Source of the DNA: Dicaeum eximium
Lineage: Eukaryota > Chordata > Aves > Passeriformes > Dicaeidae
NCBI GenBank assembly: GCA_013396995.1
Contig: VWZP01001727.1
Location: 1,278,366-1,342,365 of the forward strand
Direction of reading: 5' to 3'
DNA length: 64,000 bases
Shown here: piece by piece, positions 27,101-34,000 of the stretch
Numbering within the stretch: position 1 is the first letter of the stretch
How the letters are laid out: each line of letters opens with the position of its first letter
Program-made: the position numbers and the translations under genes
The notes under the pieces: generated by a model
The model's input: only the letters and a program-made list of their open reading frames with translations
The model's database searches: none
Told to the model about the DNA's origin: nothing

Positions 27101-28039
27101 AACTCAGATGTTTCTGTGGTCAGTAGCACATCAAAAGTGAATTTATCTGTGCAGAATAGAAATGGAACTTTGGTGAGTAAAAATATATTGATAACAGAAT
27201 TTTCTATGATTAGAGTACTTACTGTGTAAATATATTTGCCATATCTGACTTATTAATCAATTAGGATATCCTGAATTTCCGAACCTCTGTGTTGTCCAAA
27301 CCTGCATGCATTGTGTTTGGTGGGATAGTACTGATACAAAGAAATAGGATATGAATTTACTTTATATAGCATGATCTCAAAACTATTTATTTAGTTTGAT
27401 AGTTTTTCTGTCCAATATATAGTTAGATTCATCACATGCTTGGTCCATAAGATCAGGTCCATAAGACCAGTACTATATTCTACAACCATCTGGGAGTTTC
27501 TGTTGCTTTAACCATTTATACTTTTAAACTTTTGTGTTGCAGTTCAGTTTTCAAGAAAAAAAACATTCAAGTCCTTCTCAAGAGCAAAAAAATCTACAGT
27601 GTTCTTTCATCCCAGAAATAATCTCAGACTCTTCTAAATTCACTAGGAAAGAAGATTTTTTTATTTTCACAAAGGAACAGGAAAAAGAAGTAGATCATAG
27701 GTAATAAAAACTTATATATGTTTTTCTGTGTCCTCAGCATTCCAGTGCTTAGTTCTTCATGGAACAGAGACTTTTAGGCAATGTGTTAGTTTCTAATATT
27801 CATTGCTAAAAAGTTTAGTTTTCACAATAATAGTAACAATTACCTTTTCTTAAGAGACATTACTTAAAATGATATTGCTTGTCTCGGTTTCTCTTGACTC
27901 TATATAGTGTTCCTGATTCCATAGGTTTTGATGTGCTATACCTAATTTGTTTGTTTGCTTAATTTTCTTTAGATTTCTTCTTGATGATGAAACCAATGAT
28001 GTCAAGCCTTTTCTTGGAATATTTGATGGTATTTTGTAA
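1..28039 (+). CDS. HFM1: HFM1, meiotic ATP-dependent DNA helicase (37 exons, 5' end cut)
   Basis: This is the gene-level span; the exons are listed separately. The spliced frame gives 1427 residues plus TAA, and the phase agrees at every junction. Residues are numbered from the first codon in the window. Seen in the protein: Walker A APTGSGKT (279-286), DEVH box (387-390), SAT (434-436), FCATRKG (510-516), motif V around TSTLAMGVNLPA (590-601), motif VI QMIGRAGRPQ (627-636), a Sec63 region from about 756 to 1040, and a Cys/His cluster (1128-1143). Known of the family: HFM1/Mer3 is a nuclear Ski2-like 3'-5' DNA helicase of the ZMM group. It acts on recombination intermediates in meiotic prophase and promotes crossovers and synapsis. 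The mammalian protein is about 1435 residues, so only a short N-terminal piece lies upstream of the window. The catalytic residues are intact, so the gene looks functional. Identity is based on remembered similarity to the mammalian protein along the full length. Confidence 0.96.
132..232 (-). repeat. CR1-type LINE 3' end, antisense, in HFM1 intron
   Basis: The block with CACAGAATCATT, GTTGGAAAAGACATTTA and GATCAAGTCCACCC is the familiar antisense 3' terminus of avian CR1 elements. Only about 100 bp remain, severely 5'-truncated, as is usual for CR1. It starts about 10 bases after the exon 1 donor. Confidence 0.8.
1462..1756 (+). CDS. HFM1: HFM1 exon 2, residues 41-139
   Basis: The acceptor is TTTTTGTAG and the donor is AG|GTATGT. 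The 295-bp open block is hydrophilic and low in complexity of function. It encodes the poorly conserved pre-helicase N-terminal region, rich in Lys, Glu and Ser. Its end (HSTFRK) joins exon 3 (SLFKKSGN) exactly as in the mammalian FRKRLFK stretch. Confidence 0.9.
2476..2741 (+). CDS. HFM1: HFM1 exon 3, residues 139-228
   Basis: The acceptor is TTTTGCAG and the donor is G|GTAATT. It continues the divergent N-terminal extension and ends in FSNASEILDMTG, comparable to the mammalian FSASEIGEG patch. Against my memory of the mammalian protein, about 20 residues seem to be missing between this exon and exon 4. A small undetected exon in 2742-4257 cannot be excluded. Confidence 0.88.
3025..3038 (+). 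repeat. Poly-A run
   Basis: 14 consecutive A in an HFM1 intron. Confidence 0.9.
3470..4078 (+). mobile_element. Truncated CR1-type LINE (reverse-transcriptase ORF remnant), sense
   Basis: Successive landmarks of the CR1 ORF2 3' half appear in order: GCAGTGGATATCATTCAC, CTTCAGCAAGG, CCACAACATTCTGG, GTGGTGAACGGG, GTCCTGCTCCAGGG, CAACAGCATCCTGGGC and GGGCCACCACGATGG. The frame is broken and about 250 bp appear deleted near 3722-3735. About 25 bp (near 3532-3557) interrupt the otherwise continuous match. A dead copy within an HFM1 intron. Confidence 0.85.
4258..4305 (+). CDS. HFM1: HFM1 exon 4, residues 228-244
   Basis: A 48-bp exon encoding TTGRKLEILRAVTEI, matching the conserved LKAVTEIP stretch just before the helicase core. 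The acceptor is CTTCTTTAG. The donor is the unusual GTATCCTT, typical of U12-type introns. It ends in phase 1. Confidence 0.9.
4306..5976 (+). other. HFM1: U12-type (minor spliceosome) intron of HFM1
   Basis: The 5' splice site reads GTATCCTT at 4306-4313, identical to the U12 RTATCCTT consensus. Near the 3' end TTCCTTAAT (5959-5967) matches the U12 branch-site consensus TTCCTTRAY, with the branch adenosine about 10 bases before the CAAG acceptor end (5976). There is little polypyrimidine tract, as expected for this class. The flanking exons are joined in phase 1. The intron also contains an exon-like open block at 5670-5872. Confidence 0.85.
5977..6047 (+). CDS. HFM1: HFM1 exon 5, residues 244-267
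   Basis: Encodes PTQFRSIFKEFPYFNYAQSKALDD, the Q-motif-like entry into the helicase domain (mammalian PAKFRSIFKEFPYFNYIQSKAFDD). The acceptor is CTCTCAAG (U12 type) and the donor is T|GTAAGT. The preceding phase-1 C completes the proline codon. Confidence 0.93.
6495..6627 (+). CDS. HFM1: HFM1 exon 6, helicase motif I, residues 268-312
   Basis: The acceptor is TTTCCTAG and the donor is A|GTAAGT. It encodes LLYTDRNFVICAPTGSGKT; the Walker A lysine (K285) and threonine (T286) for ATP binding are intact. It ends in the first base of the Met codon of motif Ia (MAPIKAL). Confidence 0.97.
6628..8063 (+). other. HFM1 intron between motif I and Ia exons, nothing recognised
   Basis: 1.4 kb of AT-rich sequence with ordinary splice ends. 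No repeat family, RNA gene or extra exon was recognised on reading both strands. Short open frames (for example 6878-7096) lack exon flanks and known motifs. Confidence 0.6.
8064..8215 (+). CDS. HFM1: HFM1 exon 7, residues 312-362
   Basis: The acceptor is ATTTTTAG and the donor is CCT|GTAGGT. It encodes motif Ia (APIKALCSQRFDDWKEKF) and TGDTLMDDLFEIHHADIII of the motif Ib/Ic region, nearly identical to the mammalian protein. It ends in phase 0 before GAA AAG TGG. A run of 20 T (8300-8319) lies in the following intron. Confidence 0.96.
8300..8319 (+). repeat. Poly-T run
   Basis: 20 consecutive T in the HFM1 intron between exons 7 and 8. Confidence 0.95.
8584..8661 (+). CDS. HFM1: HFM1 exon 8, start of DEVH box, residues 363-388
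   Basis: The acceptor is TCTCCAAG and the donor is G|GTAAGA. It encodes EKWDSMTRRW...VRLFLIDE. The DEVH motif is split: Asp-Glu ends here and Val-His opens the next exon. Confidence 0.96.
8805..8966 (+). CDS. HFM1: HFM1 exon 9, DEVH end and SAT motif, residues 389-442
   Basis: The acceptor is CTGATAG and the donor is T|GTAAGA. It begins VHVIKDESRGATLEVVVSRM and ends FVAVSATIPNTQD, so both motif II and motif III are intact. In mammals the same position reads ENRGPTLE. Confidence 0.96.
9393..9593 (+). CDS. HFM1: HFM1 exon 10, residues 443-509
   Basis: The acceptor is TTTTTTAAAG and the donor is GTG|GTACAA. It encodes IAEWLSDSK through YSEQKPALV, the linker into RecA domain 2, highly conserved with the mammalian sequence. 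Length 201 bp, phase 0 at both ends. Confidence 0.96.
9673..9761 (+). CDS. HFM1: HFM1 exon 11, motif IV region, residues 510-539
   Basis: The acceptor is ATTTATAG and the donor is AG|GTATTT. It encodes FCATRKGVQQAASVLAKDAK, the start of RecA domain 2. It ends in the first two bases of an Arg codon. Confidence 0.95.
10421..10464 (+). CDS. HFM1: HFM1 exon 12, residues 539-554
   Basis: A small 44-bp exon encoding LQGLANSLKDSKLR (mammalian LQKYAYSVRDSKLR). The acceptor is TTGCATAG behind a (TTG)n/(GT)n tract; the donor is G|GTAAAT. The phase fits both neighbours. Confidence 0.93.
10557..10658 (+). CDS. HFM1: HFM1 exon 13, residues 554-588
   Basis: The acceptor is ATTATCAG and the donor is T|GTAAGT. 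It encodes VAYHHAGMEISDRKIIEGAF and GDLPVL. The YHHAGM stretch is a hallmark of Ski2-like helicases. Confidence 0.95.
10659..12034 (+). other. HFM1 intron, nothing recognised
   Basis: A 1.4-kb intron without a recognisable repeat or RNA gene. A C/T-rich stretch around 10860-10950 and an AT-rich second half are the only visible structure. Confidence 0.55.
12035..12180 (+). CDS. HFM1: HFM1 exon 14, motifs V and VI, residues 588-636
   Basis: The acceptor is CTGATGTAG and the donor is CAG|GTAAGT. It encodes TSTLAMGVNLPAHLVV (motif V) and YSETDILQMIGRAGRPQ (motif VI with arginine fingers R631 and R634). It ends in phase 0. The frame happens to stay open about 90 codons into the intron, to 12450. 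Confidence 0.97.
12601..12695 (+). CDS. HFM1: HFM1 exon 15, residues 637-668
   Basis: The acceptor is TATTTTTCAG and the donor is AG|GTAACT. It encodes FDTTATAVIMT and RERYIQML, the post-motif VI segment leading to the winged-helix region. Confidence 0.95.
13473..13606 (+). CDS. HFM1: HFM1 exon 16, residues 668-713
   Basis: Encodes SLHRHLVEHLNAEIVLHTVT through RALKNPTHYG, the winged-helix region of Ski2-like helicases. The acceptor is TGCACTAG. The donor GTTTGT departs from the GTRAGT consensus, but the phase to exon 17 is exact. Confidence 0.94.
14419..14466 (+). CDS. HFM1: HFM1 exon 17, residues 713-729
   Basis: A 48-bp exon encoding FSSGLDKVGIEAKLQ (mammalian FASGLNKDGIEAKLQ). The acceptor is CCATGCAG and the donor is G|GTAAGT. 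Phase 1 at both ends. Confidence 0.94.
14775..14855 (+). CDS. HFM1: HFM1 exon 18, residues 729-756
   Basis: Encodes ELCLKNLNDLSSFDLIRMDE and NFKPT. The acceptor is TTGACAG and the donor is G|GTAACA. It leads directly into the Sec63-like domain. Confidence 0.94.
15187..15278 (+). CDS. HFM1: HFM1 exon 19, start of Sec63 domain, residues 756-786
   Basis: Encodes ETGRLMAWYYIAFDTVKQFF, the conserved opening of the Sec63 domain (ratchet-helix region in Hel308-type helicases). The acceptor is TTTTACAG and the donor is TTG|GTAATT. Confidence 0.95.
16110..16216 (+). CDS. HFM1: HFM1 exon 20, residues 787-822
   Basis: Encodes ITMISNCAEFVDVKLRTNEK and LNTLNKDKDKITI. The acceptor is TTATTACAG and the donor is AG|GTATTT. 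Matches the mammalian RINEKKTLNTLNKD segment of the Sec63 domain. Confidence 0.94.
16304..16351 (+). CDS. HFM1: HFM1 exon 21, residues 822-838
   Basis: A 48-bp exon encoding FPMDGKIKTREMKVN. The acceptor is TGCATAG and the donor is TG|GTAAAT. Both ends are in phase 2. Confidence 0.93.
16542..16639 (+). CDS. HFM1: HFM1 exon 22, residues 838-871
   Basis: Encodes LIQAQLGCLPIQDFTLTQDT and IFRNGLRVTR of the Sec63 domain. The acceptor is TTTTTCCAG. The donor GTATGG was chosen over a nearby GTAAAA because only it rebuilds the conserved Trp codon (RWLSDF) with exon 23. Confidence 0.93.
16726..16857 (+). CDS. HFM1: HFM1 exon 23, residues 871-915
   Basis: Encodes WLSDFLASSKNNFSALLNSL and ILAKCFRCRLWENSLHVSKQ. 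The acceptor is TTTTACAG and the donor is G|GTAGGT. Confidence 0.94.
16858..19689 (+). other. Largest HFM1 intron (2.8 kb), nothing recognised
   Basis: AT-rich intron sequence with ordinary ends. I read both strands and recognised no mobile element, RNA gene or skipped exon. The open frames at 17586-17850 and 17916-18119 lack any recognisable motif. Confidence 0.55.
19690..19775 (+). CDS. HFM1: HFM1 exon 24, residues 915-943
   Basis: Encodes GVSLSNAMVNAGLTSFKKIE and ARELEL, the helix-hairpin-helix-like part of the Sec63 region. The acceptor is TTTTCACAG and the donor is TTG|GTAACT. Confidence 0.95.
20674..20757 (+). CDS. HFM1: HFM1 exon 25, residues 944-971
   Basis: Encodes ILNRHPPFGNQIKESVLHLP and KYELEIEQ. 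The acceptor is ATCTTTGCAG and the donor is CAG|GTACAT. Highly conserved with mammals. Confidence 0.95.
21712..21869 (+). CDS. HFM1: HFM1 exon 26, residues 972-1024
   Basis: Encodes LPKYSDTSAEILVTVKLTNY and HYVTLVIGDADNQVIF, the beta-rich end of the Sec63 domain. The acceptor is TTTTCCCTAG. The donor AT|GTATGT is fixed by the phase to exon 27. Confidence 0.94.
22581..22684 (+). CDS. HFM1: HFM1 exon 27, residues 1024-1059
   Basis: Encodes DSVLLKTGNWMKKIEVKRAL and EDISINLISSDY (mammalian DSVLLKAGSWAKKIAVKRAL). The acceptor is GCATTACAG and the donor is G|GTAGGT. It closes the Sec63 domain. Confidence 0.94.
22685..23964 (+). other. HFM1 intron, nothing recognised
   Basis: A 1.3-kb AT-rich intron without a recognised repeat, RNA gene or exon. 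Confidence 0.5.
23965..24120 (+). CDS. HFM1: HFM1 exon 28, residues 1059-1111
   Basis: Begins VGLDIQQAYTAFYLTPKPEG and ends in a fast-evolving Ser/Ala/Lys-rich linker. The acceptor is TTTTTCCAAG and the donor is G|GTAAAT. The first half aligns with mammalian VGLDIQQKLTVFYLEPK. Confidence 0.91.
24366..24461 (+). CDS. HFM1: HFM1 exon 29, Cys/His cluster, residues 1111-1143
   Basis: Encodes NRECNHRCKNKDVCGHDCC: Cys at 1128, 1132, 1138, 1142 and 1143, with His at 1130 and 1140. The spacing is conserved with mammalian HFM1 and suggests a small zinc-binding knuckle. The acceptor is TTTATCTAG and the donor is T|GTGAGT. Confidence 0.94.
24863..24981 (+). CDS. HFM1: HFM1 exon 30, residues 1143-1182
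   Basis: Encodes the last Cys of the cluster, then KTGVPPKSQMNGDTKFSLYL and ADLRSRNSVSSIPPVKRLK. The acceptor is TTTCTCAG. The donor GTTCAC is weak. I kept it because phase 0 is required by exon 31 and the mammalian protein also breaks after VKRLK. Confidence 0.88.
25792..25874 (+). CDS. HFM1: HFM1 exon 31, residues 1183-1210
   Basis: Encodes NQAENVDLKQFVFTPKSLLP, matching mammalian SVDLKEFGFTPKPSLP. The acceptor is TTTCTTTAG and the donor is AG|GTACTA. Part of the divergent C-terminal tail. Confidence 0.91.
25966..26075 (+). CDS. HFM1: HFM1 exon 32, residues 1210-1247
   Basis: The acceptor is TTTAAATAG and the donor is A|GTAAGT. It encodes a Ser-rich, poorly conserved stretch (SSNKLSSSSPSVDRVDN...). 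The call rests on phase continuity and splice sites more than on similarity. Confidence 0.84.
26156..26278 (+). CDS. HFM1: HFM1 exon 33, conserved acidic/Trp patch, residues 1247-1288
   Basis: The acceptor is TTCTGCCACAG and the donor is G|GTACGG. It contains NVDFELRDDIWDDIDDE (1258-1274), strikingly like the mammalian NVNFELGNEVWDDFDDE although the flanks diverge. Confidence 0.92.
26711..26801 (+). CDS. HFM1: HFM1 exon 34, residues 1288-1318
   Basis: The acceptor is TCTTTCACAG and the donor is GA|GTAAGA. The open 91-bp block (HGNICLQSPDECQTLCQYAA...) is poorly conserved. It is supported by splice sites and exact phase with both neighbours. Confidence 0.8.
27067..27172 (+). CDS. HFM1: HFM1 exon 35, residues 1318-1353
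   Basis: The acceptor is TATTTTCAG and the donor is TTG|GTGAGT. It encodes a Ser/Thr/Val/Asn-rich tail segment with little visible conservation. The phase fits exons 34 and 36. Confidence 0.82.
27442..27469 (+). repeat. 14-bp tandem duplication
   Basis: GGTCCATAAGATCA is followed directly by GGTCCATAAGACCA, a two-copy repeat with one mismatch, in the intron before HFM1 exon 36. Confidence 0.85.
27543..27700 (+). CDS. HFM1: HFM1 exon 36, residues 1354-1406
   Basis: The acceptor is GTGTTGCAG and the donor is AG|GTAATA. It encodes FSFQEKKHSSPSQEQ through EKEVDH, matching the mammalian HFQERKPQNLSPE and KKEVDF stretches. Confidence 0.9.
27973..28039 (+). CDS. HFM1: HFM1 terminal coding exon 37, residues 1406-1427 and stop
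   Basis: The acceptor is TTTCTTTAG. It encodes FLLDDETNDVKPFLGIFDGI-Leu followed by TAA at 28037-28039. The LGIFDGI end is shared with the mammalian protein, which confirms the stop position. Confidence 0.94.
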
Positions 28040-31000
28040 CACATGTAAACAAAATACATTGTAAGTGCTGGGGAAAGAACTTACAGTCAGTTATACAGTG
28101 AAGGCTTCAGTCAAGAGAATTTGTTTTCTGTTGTATACCTATTTATCAATAGCTGGATTGCTGCATAGAGTATGTAATAACAAAACTGGTATCTAATTTA
28201 TAGAATTTATAGAATATAAGAAATAATATCTTGTTTTACAAGTATTAAAGTATTTTTGTTGACCTTAGTGTTTTCAGAATTATAAAGAAAAATATTGAAT
28301 TGTGTCAAAAGAGAATAGTTCATAATTTGAGGATACTTTTATAGATAACAGAAAATCCCATTAGAGAAAGTAAAGGATTTGACGTAAAGTGTTTGTAGTA
28401 GCATGCTCTGCTTCTCAAATAATCCTTAAGTTTCCTTGGAAATTTTGTAATGTTTTTTGGGTTTTTCTTTCAGTTTCTCTAAAGCTGAATATTTCATACT
28501 GCTGATTCTGTAAAATAATTAGATTTATAAAAATAAGTAATATAATGATAGGTTATTCTAGATATTCTTTTTGACACTGTATGAATGCCTTTATAAAAAA
28601 GTGCAGCTTAAGCAGATATGTTTCCAGATTTTCAGCAAACCAGTTGTTAAGTGTCTGTAAAAGTACCTCTAAAACTCTCTTGCCTGTTCAGTTTCACACC
28701 CAAGGTCATAAAATGGATATTCATGTGTCCTCATACAGATTTGGGTGCCAGGCATTGGTGTGGATATCTTCTTGTAGCTTTAGTGTTTGAATAGTAGACC
28801 TTGCAAGTTCAACAGTTAGTAGAATATATGATACTGCCTAAAATCCAAGTGAATGTTAATTTTTACTGTTAATTATTCAAAATGTGAGGAATTAAAATGT
28901 TACAATCACATATGGAACATTAGCTGTCTGTTCTTTCAACATTGTGGTGTAACTAAATGCAGCCATGTTTTGCTGTACTACCAGGTTGTAACTTTCTCAG
29001 CTAATAACATTTTGCATGACTCCAGTGTTTCCTTACACTTTTGACTTAATATAACTCTTTCACTGCATGAAAGAATGGCCTCATCTAAGCAGCCTCAATA
29101 CTCACCCCTCAATATGTTTTTGACTATGCAAATGCCAGCAGGCCTAAGCTTAACTCACTTTTCTACACCTCGAGTATTTTATTACATCTCAAAGTTATTA
29201 GTATGTCATATCTCTTTTTGTCAGGTTTTTTTTTAATTAAGCTTCCAAGCAGATGTAACTCAGAATTACTATACTATTGCTACATTTAGCCCAGCAGTCT
29301 TAGTCATGTACACATTCCAGTTCTGTGTCAGGTAAGATTTAAGAATGCACATTTTATCTCCTGCCCATCACCATCTTCTCATTTCTGTGGGAACCAGATG
29401 GCTCCTAGGCAGATACAGTGGTGTTTCTCAAAAGATGCTTCATATAAATGACCAGGGGACCAAAACTCCAGGTCAGGCCCTAGAAGGTAAGTGTTGACAT
29501 AGCTGTGGAGAGCTGTAATTGCCATTGTTTAATTGAATCCCATTAAGGGATAAACCTAGTTCACCTGGACTCCCTGTCTATTCACTAGAAAGACAGACAC
29601 TGTCAGAAGATATTTCAGATTGTAAGTGGGCTGAATTGCTCTCTGGTGGAACTCTCCGAATTACCTGTGATGAGAGTGACATAGAGAAGCTGGTGTGCTG
29701 TAATTTCACAGACAGGCTCAATGAATATTGCCTTGCTTGTGCATGTGAGACACTGAGTTCCTTTACCTGTGTTAGGATCTAACTTTCTTAGGGTGAATAA
29801 ATGGCAAAGGATGGCTGTGCTTTGTTGCAGGTGCTGACCAAATGCTAAAAGAGACTAATTCAATTCTATAGGATATCATCTGACATTTTCACTAAGCTAC
29901 TGACAATGAGTAAAATACAGACTAAAGTGCATAAAAACATTGTTAGAGTCTAAACTGATCCTTATTTTAATTCTGTGTAGAGTTGAAACATTAAATGAGT
30001 GGCTTGAGTTTCAATCAATGGGATTGTGTAAGTAATTCTTTGGGGATACAGCAGGATGCCACAGACTTTAGTCTGGGGATGATTCTATAAAATTTACATT
30101 ATAAAAAATACTGTTTCCTGTAATGGAGTAGTGGAAGAAAATTCAGTGTGATGAGAAGTCAGATTTTATTATCTTACTTGTGTGATTCTCCATAATAAAA
30201 TACATGCTTATACCTGCTTTTAATTTAACTTCAACTTCCTTATATGCTTCCTTGTCCTATCACACATATTGATTTCAAAATATAAACTGAGGTCAACCAT
30301 ATCTGTGCCTGAAGAAATGCAATATGCACTCAAAACCCATAATCTTCAAAAATAGTGGGAAAATAAGTATAGTGTTTAAACATGTTGCCAGACATGTTTG
30401 TGTATAAGGTAAGTTTCAGCATACAGAATACTCCAAGTGTATTGTAACATAATTTTGTCATCCATCTGTCTCTAGGCAATGCTTATCACTCTTGCTCTTC
30501 CCTCTGGTTCTGAAGAGACTGGAAAAGATGTGCTACTGTTAACTTGCAGTCCTGCCCTTCCCCAGTCCAGGCTGTTTATACCAGTTAGGGAGAGTTGTTT
30601 CCCACTTTGCTTTAGTGTGCTACCTACCCCACTGAAACACTACACTTGCACTGCACTGTTGGGAATGTGCTTTGAGTGGTCCCGAGTCTGTCCTCGTGCT
30701 TTTTAAATGGATTCTTTCCATGTGCCAGGACTTGAGGGGTACATCTAATTGGTGGTGTGTGAAAATGTTAACACATTTTGCAGAAATGCAGTAGATGGTA
30801 CTGGGTGGACATACTTCACATAAAGAAGGTATATGTCCCTTCAAATATAATAAAACTGCTTAGATATAATAACAAGTAATTCCTTCCTGTATTTAACATA
30901 TACTGCATGGAACTAGCATGTCTTTTTGACTGAGGCTAGGTGACAATTTCTATATTTTAGATAGCTGAGCATAGGGAATAAGGCAAAACATTTTGTTTTG

Positions 31001-34000
31001 AAGTCTGTAAGGGTATTTTGTTTATATAAAGGAAACAATGTTTCTTTTGTAACTGTGAAACTTCCTATTAAAGGATGCATATAACTTTCAAAATAAAAAG
31101 ACGCTTGTAACTGTAAATGGCTATGATATATTTGCTGTTCCCCCACCCACTTAGAGGCAAAACCTATTTATGAGGCTTTATTAAGTGCAAATAATTCCCA
31201 TGGCTTCTGCACAGAAAAATCAGCTGCAGAATATAGTCTGATTTGCATATTAATGACAAGACATGATTTCTCCGCAGAAAAGTATATTGAAAAATACATA
31301 TTTCTGCATTGGAAACCTGATATTCACACATATTAAGGTCAGCTTGTGTAACTTGTTTTAAGCTGCTGCATGTTGATACCTGATCACACTTCCAGCTAGA
31401 TTCAGGCTAGATTCAGGTTTTGTCCTTTGAAATGATGGATTTCTTCTTTTGATCTAATTAAGCTATAATTTAGAGAAATAGATTCAAAAATATTTATCTC
31501 ATCAGTTTAAGCACTTAAAAGTACTCAGAATATCCATCAGTACAAGTGGAAAACCCTGAACTTGGCACTTTTCCTTATCTCCACTACGGTGAATTGGTGA
31601 TGTGAGAGAATTCCTGTTGTTTGAGTGAGACAGAAAAAGGGTGCTAATTTGCTCTAGTCACTTTAATAAATGGTAGGATGTAATGAAATTTTACTCTTTT
31701 TTTATGCTTTAATCAGTGTAATACAGTAAGTAATATGGTGAACCTTGCCACTGAACTCTGTATATTTTCACAGATTCTTATTATATCCTGCTTTGCCAAT
31801 ACCTTTGATGATGTTTCTTTAAGCAGCCAAGCCATTCATTAGGGACAAGTGTTCACTTACTGACAGGCTCCTGCTGCTTCTTAGATCCATCCTAAAATAA
31901 AAGAAAGATGTTGGACAGACAGGCATTAAAAGGTTTGGAAGAGACCTGCCACACCTCGGTTTTCAAATTCCTGCCTGGCAAAGGTCTTAGTGAGCTGAAG
32001 GCCATTGCTGGAAGCAATAGGTTGTCTGCTTAGAGAGATTGATTTGCCACAGTGAATTATCATGAGTTTTGAATGCCTCATGGAGAGCTTGACACTGTCT
32101 AGTAAAGAAAAAGTGAAAGTAGTGCTATCTAGAAACTTGGATGTGCAAATCAGAACCTCCTTTTTAGCAATTTCTTTCAGTTTATAAAGGCTGTTAAATT
32201 ATCTGAGTGAAAATGAGGCAGTACAGTTTATTACTAATTTTCCTGGCTGTGGTGTAATATTTTAGCTGTTGTAGTCCAGACTTGTTAGGTTTCTGGGTGT
32301 AGGAAATACACTTCTTTTATCCCAGAACTCTGTCCTTTTGTCTTATGTGTTATGCCTAGAGAAGGGTTTTCTGTCTAGTTGGGAATTTCTGCTCAAAGAA
32401 TAGTCATCCAGCAGCTGTATCATTTATAATTTTCAGTGTCTTCTCAATTATAAAGATTTTAGGCTCTGAGGTCAGTTTGGTTTCTAAAAATTGTGCTGGC
32501 AGATGTAAAACTAAAGCATCAGCACATTATCAAATAATTTTATCTCTAAAGTATGGCAGCAGAAGTGATAAAGAATTGGCCGTGAAATAGATATACTTAT
32601 CTTGTGATACATCCCAGAGATAGCGAGGAAAATAACCTGTGTTAGGAAGATAAGAGGTACAAGTGGATGGATCTCCCTCCCTGTCTCCTGGGTGTGATTG
32701 TCTCAGACAACCATATTAGCAGAAGCTTAGACACATTCTTAGCTTCTGGAATGGATTTGCTGAAGTGACACTGCATATTGAGGATGATGGTAAAAAGATG
32801 GGCAGTGTATTCTGGAAGAAAATAAAGTTGTCAGCTTGCAGTGGTAGAACACAGCTTCAGATAAGCATGTGGTTCAATAGAAATTAGTCTCTGCCCATAG
32901 ACTTCATAGCAGCCGATCAGACCTGCTCTTTCAGTTCAAGCAGTTAATAATATCTCAGCAATGTAGCTTAAGGGATACAATTTTCAAAATTATTGTAGTG
33001 TGGGACCGATAAATTTCAGCACAAAGAAGGCACTATTCCATATAATTTATTTTAGATTTCCATCTAGGGTATGTTCTGACACTCCACATGAAAGTCAAAT
33101 TGTCCATGTAAAATGGTTTTCGGGTGATAAGTTGACCCCTGGGGTTTTAGTAAAATAATAGATTCAGAATTCCATCTGACTCTCCAATCTATAAAAGCTA
33201 GTTATCAGCTGTTTGAAGGATTTGATAAGAAAGGGAAAAAAAGAGAGAGCTTTTGTATAGTGACATTTTTCTCATTAATGGGGACAATGTAAGAATCACA
33301 AACTCCTTCTGGATTTGGTAGTAAATACTCTGCTGACGTGCTCTGGGAGGTAGTTGTTCTGTGTGAGCAGAGTATGTGTCTAATCCTCCACATGCATCTG
33401 GAACAAGGAATATTTCTAACAGACATGTACAGCCTGTCAAAAGAAGGACGTTTACTGTGTCATCATCTGGCCATCATTTCTAAATGCATTCCACCACCAG
33501 AGCCTACTTTGGCAGAAGTTTTGCTGCAGAATGACTGTCTTTCAGTGCCTAGAGACACAGTAGAATATTTAAATGTAGTGCAAAACAAATGGTAACCTGA
33601 AAAGAAAGATGTTATTTTAAGTTCTTGTCTGAACACTTGTATAGGACCTGCTGTGATTTTTTTTTCCTTGTTTTGTTATTTAATTGTATTTTCTTGAGAA
33701 TACTTAAGAATAGTTCCTACTGTAACTTGTGATGTTGCTGCCAGTTTAAGCAGATCCAAAGTTGGGTAGAGGCTTTGTTGCATTTTGTTTTAGTAGATGG
33801 GTGTATCTGCAGGTTCATGCTACATTACTGAGTAACTGGGGAAAGGTGACAGTAAGATAGGACCAGTCATTGTGACAGTAGAAGCAGCTTGCTTAATAAA
33901 ATGCTAAAAGCATGTTTATGCTTAGTGTATTTGAGTGCCTCTTTGTATTTTGAGCAAAGAAAATACCTCCTGCTTTTAAAAAACAACTGTGCTCAAGAAA

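Noticed and set aside
30784..30802. CTCF-like word GCAGTAGATGGTAC
   Set aside because: Mismatches at the first and last core positions.
33338..33595. 85-codon plus-strand frame with a protein-like ring
   Set aside because: No splice flanks in phase, no motif, and an overlapping frame on the opposite strand is equally open.
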